NCBI RefSeq assembly: GCF_025685685.1
Contig: NZ_JAGSYH010000007.1
Location: 62,001 to 126,000 of the forward strand
Source of the DNA: Acidicapsa dinghuensis
GTDB taxonomy: Bacteria; Acidobacteriota; Terriglobia; Terriglobales; Acidobacteriaceae
Length of the DNA stretch: 64,000 bases
Direction of reading: 5' to 3'
The notes below the pieces were generated by a model. That model ran no database searches. It was given only the letters and a program-made list of their open reading frames with translations, and was not told where the DNA came from. The position numbers and the translations under genes were made by a program. Each line of letters opens with the position of its first letter. Within the stretch, counting starts at the first letter, position 1. Of this stretch, positions 60,829 to 64,000 are shown piece after piece.

Positions 60829-62646
60829 ATGCCTCTTCGTGAAGACATTCTCACGCCTATTCCTGGGGACAATCCCAGCGGCATCGACCTGCGTTACGAC
60901 AACAAGCTCCTCGTTCACGACAAGATCAAAGAAGCCCGCCGCCAGGACGATGACCTCGCCCAGGGCGAGTGGCAAGCCGAGCGGAAGATTGCGAACTTTC
61001 CCCTCGTAGTCAAGCTCGCCCAGGAGACCCTCGCCACTTCCTCCAAGGATCTTCAGCTCGCCGCCTGGCTCACCGAAGCTCTCCTGCAGACCGAAAAATT
61101 CCCCGGCCTGCATCAGGGTCTCGATCTTACATTCAAGCTCCTCAATGACTTTTGGGACACCATCTACCCTGTCCTCGAAGAGGACGACAAAGAGCTCCGC
61201 GCACGCCCCCTTAACTGGATCGGCACCCAGCTCGACCTGCCCATTCGCAACGCTCCTATCACCAACGCCGGCTACTCCTGGCTCATCTACAAAGACTCGC
61301 GCCAGATTGGCTACGACGAAGTCCAGCGCCCGGACAAGGATAAGAAAGCACGCGAAGCTCTGATAGCAGGCGGCAGAGTCTCCGCCGATATCTTCGACAA
61401 ATCCTTCAACGAAACCCCCAAAGCCTTCTACGCCCAGACCGAAAAAGAGATCGACGCCTCACTCGCCATCGTCGTCGAAATGGAAACCTACTGCGACGAA
61501 AGGCTGGAAGACGATTCCCCATCCTTCGGCAAGCTCAAGACAGCTCTCACTGAGGTCCGTCAGACCATTCATCAGCTTCTCGAAAAGAAGCGCGAAAAAG
61601 AGCCCGATCCAGTCGAAGAAGTCCCTATAGAAGCCTCTGCGGAAGGTGCAGAAGGCGCGCCCGTCGAGGGTCAGGAAGGCGCCGCGACAACCACCACATC
61701 CTTCGCCGTCTCCATGACCGCCGAGCCCGCGGACCGCCGTCAGGCCGTCGGCAGCATCCTCGCCGCCGCGCAGTTCCTGCGCAAGCGCGAGCCCCTCAGT
61801 CCCGCGCCCTATCTGCTTCTGCGCGGCCTTCGCTGGGGTGAGCTGCGTGCCGCCGGACCACTCGCAGGCAACAACATTCTCGAAGCCCCGACTACCGAGC
61901 TCCGCCAGCAGATCAAGCGTCTCGCCATCGCCAAGCGCTGGGCCGATCTCCTCGAAGCCGGCGAACAGGCCATGGCCCACCCCGGCAGTCGCGCATGGCT
62001 CGACCTGCAACGTCTCTCGGTCGCCGCCTGCAACGCTCTCGGCCCCGACTACGAGCCCATCGCCAAGGCCATTCAATCCGAGCTGCGCGCTCTGCTTAAC
62101 GATCTTCCCGATCTGCTCGACGCCACGCTCCTCGACGACACACCCGCTGCCAATCCTGAAACCAAAGCCTGGCTGCAAGGCCTCTCCGAGCCCATCGTGC
62201 ATCCAGCCTCAGAAGACGCCGAAACTCCCGCGGCAGCTCCTGCACCCATCAATGGCATCCCCACCTGGCTCAAGTCGGCCACCGACGCCTACTCGCTCGC
62301 CAAGGACGCTCTCGCCGCAGGCCAGGAAGAAAAAGCCTTCGCCATCATGCGCGCCGAAATCGCCCGCCAGCGCTCCGGCCGTCGCCGCTTCCGCCGCACC
62401 ATGCAGATGGTCGAGCTCGCCGTCACCGCAGGCAAAGATGCTCTCGCCCAGCCGCTGCTTGAAGACATCTCCGCCATGATCGAAAACCACAAGCTCGACG
62501 CCTGGGAAGATCCCGAACAGGTCGCCTCGGACCTCATCAAGCTCATGCGCCACAGCAAGAAGATTCAGGGCAACGCCGGCGACAAGCAGAAGCTCTTCGA
62601 GCGCATCTGCCGCCTCGATCCCGTCCAGGCTCTCAATGTCGGATAA
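60829..62646 (+). CDS. tssA: T6SS assembly protein TssA (ImpA N-terminal domain)
   Basis: A 605-residue cytoplasmic protein. The N-terminal ImpA domain is clear (PLREDILTPIPGDNPSGIDL, ending near WDTIYPVLEEDDKELRARPL). A linker at about residues 255-295 is rich in Glu, Ala and Gly (EKEPDPVEEVPIEASAEGAE). The C-terminal part is helical (VNF-like RREPLSPAPYLLLRGLRWGE, shown here as REPLSPAPYLLLRGLRWGE) and ends in a helical bundle, as in long TssA proteins that cap the growing sheath. It follows tagJ by 30 bases and is separated from tssE by 197 bases filled with two intergenic repeats. Confidence 0.92.
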   Translation: MPLREDILTPIPGDNPSGIDLRYDNKLLVHDKIKEARRQDDDLAQGEWQAERKIANFPLVVKLAQETLATSSKDLQLAAWLTEALLQTEKFPGLHQGLDLTFKLLNDFWDTIYPVLEEDDKELRARPLNWIGTQLDLPIRNAPITNAGYSWLIYKDSRQIGYDEVQRPDKDKKAREALIAGGRVSADIFDKSFNETPKAFYAQTEKEIDASLAIVVEMETYCDERLEDDSPSFGKLKTALTEVRQTIHQLLEKKREKEPDPVEEVPIEASAEGAEGAPVEGQEGAATTTTSFAVSMTAEPADRRQAVGSILAAAQFLRKREPLSPAPYLLLRGLRWGELRAAGPLAGNNILEAPTTELRQQIKRLAIAKRWADLLEAGEQAMAHPGSRAWLDLQRLSVAACNALGPDYEPIAKAIQSELRALLNDLPDLLDATLLDDTPAANPETKAWLQGLSEPIVHPASEDAETPAAAPAPINGIPTWLKSATDAYSLAKDALAAGQEEKAFAIMRAEIARQRSGRRRFRRTMQMVELAVTAGKDALAQPLLEDISAMIENHKLDAWEDPEQVASDLIKLMRHSKKIQGNAGDKQKLFERICRLDPVQALNVG

Positions 62647-62660
62647 GAAACAGGAATCGA

Positions 62661-62724
62661 AGGTAGGCGGGGGTTTTAACCCCCGCATAAACCGCAACCA
62701 CACAAACGGGGCTTTAGCCCCAGG
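62661..62724. repeat. Palindromic repeat family C, intergenic copy
   Basis: GCGGGGGTTTTAACCCCCGC is a perfect 20-base palindrome. After a 21-base spacer comes a second hairpin GGGGCTTTAGCCCC. The same two-hairpin order appears, slightly decayed, inside the peptidase gene at 11795-11861. Confidence 0.85.
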
Positions 62725-62742
62725 GGCAATCTCTACTTTACC

Positions 62743-62783
62743 GGGGTGCCCCAGGTCTCGATTCTGAGACCTGGGCAACCACA
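62743..62783. repeat. Repeat family B, copy with a 10-base stem
   Basis: Flanks GGGGTGCCCC and CTGGGCAACCAC enclose a hairpin CCCAGGTCTC/GAGACCTGGG with loop GATTCT. Flanks and loop resemble those at 48903-48952, while the stem sequence differs and pairs perfectly with itself. Confidence 0.82.
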
Positions 62784-62843
62784 ACGGCCCACATCTCCAC
62801 ATATCCGTTTGCGGATGCTTCAGGATCAGGAAAGCGCTAAGTA

Positions 62844-63347
62844 ATGGCCAGAAGCCAGGGCGAAACCACCATCACTATCTCGGTCCTCGACCGGCTCATC
62901 GATCTTGAGCCTTCGAACACCGTAGAGAATCCCCTCAGCCGCGCGCAATCCGTCCGCGTGCTCAAGGCCGCCGTGCGCCGCGACCTGGAGTGGCTTCTCA
63001 ATTCACGCCGCATCGCCGACCCGCCCGACGAAGAGCTCAAGGAAACCAACCGCTCCGTCTACGTCTACGGCCTGCCCGATCTCTCCGCGCTCACCATGGC
63101 CTCTTCGGCTGACCGCAACCGGCTCGTCAAATCCATCATGAGCACCATCAATCTCTTCGAGCCGCGCCTGGCCAACGTCCGCCTCGTCATGGTCGAGTCG
63201 CCCGACGCAGGCAAGAAAGACGTGCGCCTCCGCATCGAAGCCATGCTCCGTATGGACCCGGTCCCCGAGCCCATCTCCTTTGATACCGTCATCGAGCTCA
63301 AGAGCGGCAACTGCCTCCTTACCGGCGGCGATGAAGGAGCACGCTGA
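62844..63347 (+). CDS. tssE: T6SS baseplate protein TssE (gp25-like)
   Basis: A 167-residue cytoplasmic protein. ISVLDRLIDLEPSNTVENPL at the N-terminus, LKAAVRRDLEWLLNSRR in the middle, YVYGLPDLSALTMASS and the C-terminal MDPVPEPISFDTVIEL follow the GPW/gp25 family, which starts sheath polymerisation in phage tails and T6SS. The length, with a C-terminal extension past the gp25 fold, is normal for TssE. It lies behind the two repeats after tssA and is followed by tssF after 27 bases. Confidence 0.95.
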   Translation: MARSQGETTITISVLDRLIDLEPSNTVENPLSRAQSVRVLKAAVRRDLEWLLNSRRIADPPDEELKETNRSVYVYGLPDLSALTMASSADRNRLVKSIMSTINLFEPRLANVRLVMVESPDAGKKDVRLRIEAMLRMDPVPEPISFDTVIELKSGNCLLTGGDEGAR

Positions 63348-63374
63348 TGCCTGCCTCCCGCACAGGAGTTCCCC

Positions 63375-64000
63375 ATGCGCGATGAGATGCTCCTCTTCTA
63401 CGAGCGCGAGCTCGATTACATGCGCAAGTCCGCCGCGCAGTTCGCCGAGAAACACCCCAAGGTCGCCTCGCGCCTCGTCCTTGAGCCCACCAAGTGCGAA
63501 GACCCGCATGTCGAGCGCCTTCTGGAAGCCTTCGCCTTTCTCACCGCGCGCATTCATCTCAAAATGGAGGATGAGTTTCCCGAAATCACCGAAGCTCTCC
63601 TCACCGTCATCTATCCGCAGCTCGTCCGCCCCTTGCCTTCCATGTCCGTCGTCGAGTTCCAGCTCGACCCCGAAAAAGGCAAGCTCGCCAGCGGCCTCAA
63701 GATCGACCGCAGTACCCCGCTCTACTCCAAGCCCGTACAGGGCATGCCCTGCACCTTTCGCACCTGCTACGACACCACACTCTGGCCCATCACCGTCTCT
63801 GCAGCCGAACTCAGCGCGCCCAGCCGCCTCAAGCCCGCCGTTAAAACCAGCGATTCCGCATGGGCCATCCGCCTTGAGCTCCGCTGCGCCCGAGACATCA
63901 CCTTCGTTGGCCTCCAGCCCGACAAGCTCCGCTTCTATCTCGATGGCGAAAGCGGCCTCGTCAACATCCTCTACGAGCTCCTCTTCAGCCGCGTCAATCG
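63375..64000 (+). CDS. tssF: T6SS baseplate protein TssF, N-terminal part
   Basis: The frame begins at the ATG at 63375 (AGGAG 6 bases upstream) and runs off the right edge, giving the first 208 residues of a protein normally near 600. The start MRDEMLLFYERELDYMRKSA, then QFAEKHPKVASRL, DPHVERLLEAFAFLTARIH and FPEITEALLTVIYPQLVRPL are the TssF signature. TssF forms a wedge with TssG and TssE around the VgrG hub. tssG would be expected next, outside the window. Confidence 0.95.
   Translation, partial: MRDEMLLFYERELDYMRKSAAQFAEKHPKVASRLVLEPTKCEDPHVERLLEAFAFLTARIHLKMEDEFPEITEALLTVIYPQLVRPLPSMSVVEFQLDPEKGKLASGLKIDRSTPLYSKPVQGMPCTFRTCYDTTLWPITVSAAELSAPSRLKPAVKTSDSAWAIRLELRCARDITFVGLQPDKLRFYLDGESGLVNILYELLFSRVN

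Overview
This 64 kb window is chromosomal DNA from a moderately GC-rich, Gram-negative heterotroph. My best guess is Acidobacteriota, class Terriglobia. The basis is gene content: very large secreted Ig-like and FG-GAP repeat proteins, a sedolisin with choice-of-anchor-D-like repeats, a DUF1800/DUF1501 pair, KdpD/KdpE-like signalling, an acidobacterial-style type VI secretion locus, and short palindromic intergenic repeats. The genus cannot be fixed from the sequence alone. I saw no rRNA, tRNA, CRISPR array, insertion sequence or phage module.

Left part (1-13.4 kb): a molybdate ABC transporter (modA 3' end, modB, a short modC), murB, a Tat-exported metallophosphoesterase and a bacilliredoxin. 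These are followed on the minus strand by two amino-acid permeases, a ThiE-family protein, a DinB-family protein, and the fatty-acid synthesis pair accB-accC behind an Xaa-Pro peptidase gene. The peptidase gene appears to have absorbed an intergenic repeat in frame. A secreted hypothetical protein and a small excisionase-like HTH protein close this part.

Middle part (13.4-33 kb): an exported DUF1800/DUF1501 pair, a TupA-like ATP-grasp protein, a GNAT acetyltransferase, OsmC, a SAM methyltransferase, a PPi-type phosphofructokinase, a CGTase-like GH13 enzyme, an aminotransferase, a HAD hydrolase, a KdpD/KdpE-like pair and a 1308-residue sedolisin. Between OsmC and pfkA lie two gene fragments, a pfkA 3' end and a frameshifted GNAT piece. 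They flank the methyltransferase and record an old duplication.

Right part (33-64 kb): a type VI secretion (T6SS) region in two arms. It holds a transmembrane Ser/Thr kinase with PEGA domains, a PAAR-like DUF4280 protein, a PP2C phosphatase, tssM and tssL on the minus strand, a proline-rich tail-anchored protein with recurring GEFTRMF motifs, and then tssB-tssC-hcp-tagJ-tssA-tssE-tssF running off the window. Between the kinase and the PAAR-like gene sit an outer-membrane barrel and a 2270-residue repeat protein. TssB/TssC form the sheath, Hcp the tube, TssE/TssF/TssA baseplate and assembly parts, and TssM/TssL the membrane complex. The kinase and phosphatase probably set its activity by Thr phosphorylation. 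tssG, tssK, tssH, tssJ and vgrG are not in the window and may lie beyond the right edge.

The observations most worth following are the proline-rich GEFTRMF tail-anchored protein, the C-terminal TM-Arg/Lys-TM-Cys-Gly-plus-beta tail shared by the two giant secreted proteins, the repeat families (one with constant flanks and exchanged stems, one inside a coding frame), and the pfkA/GNAT duplication scar.
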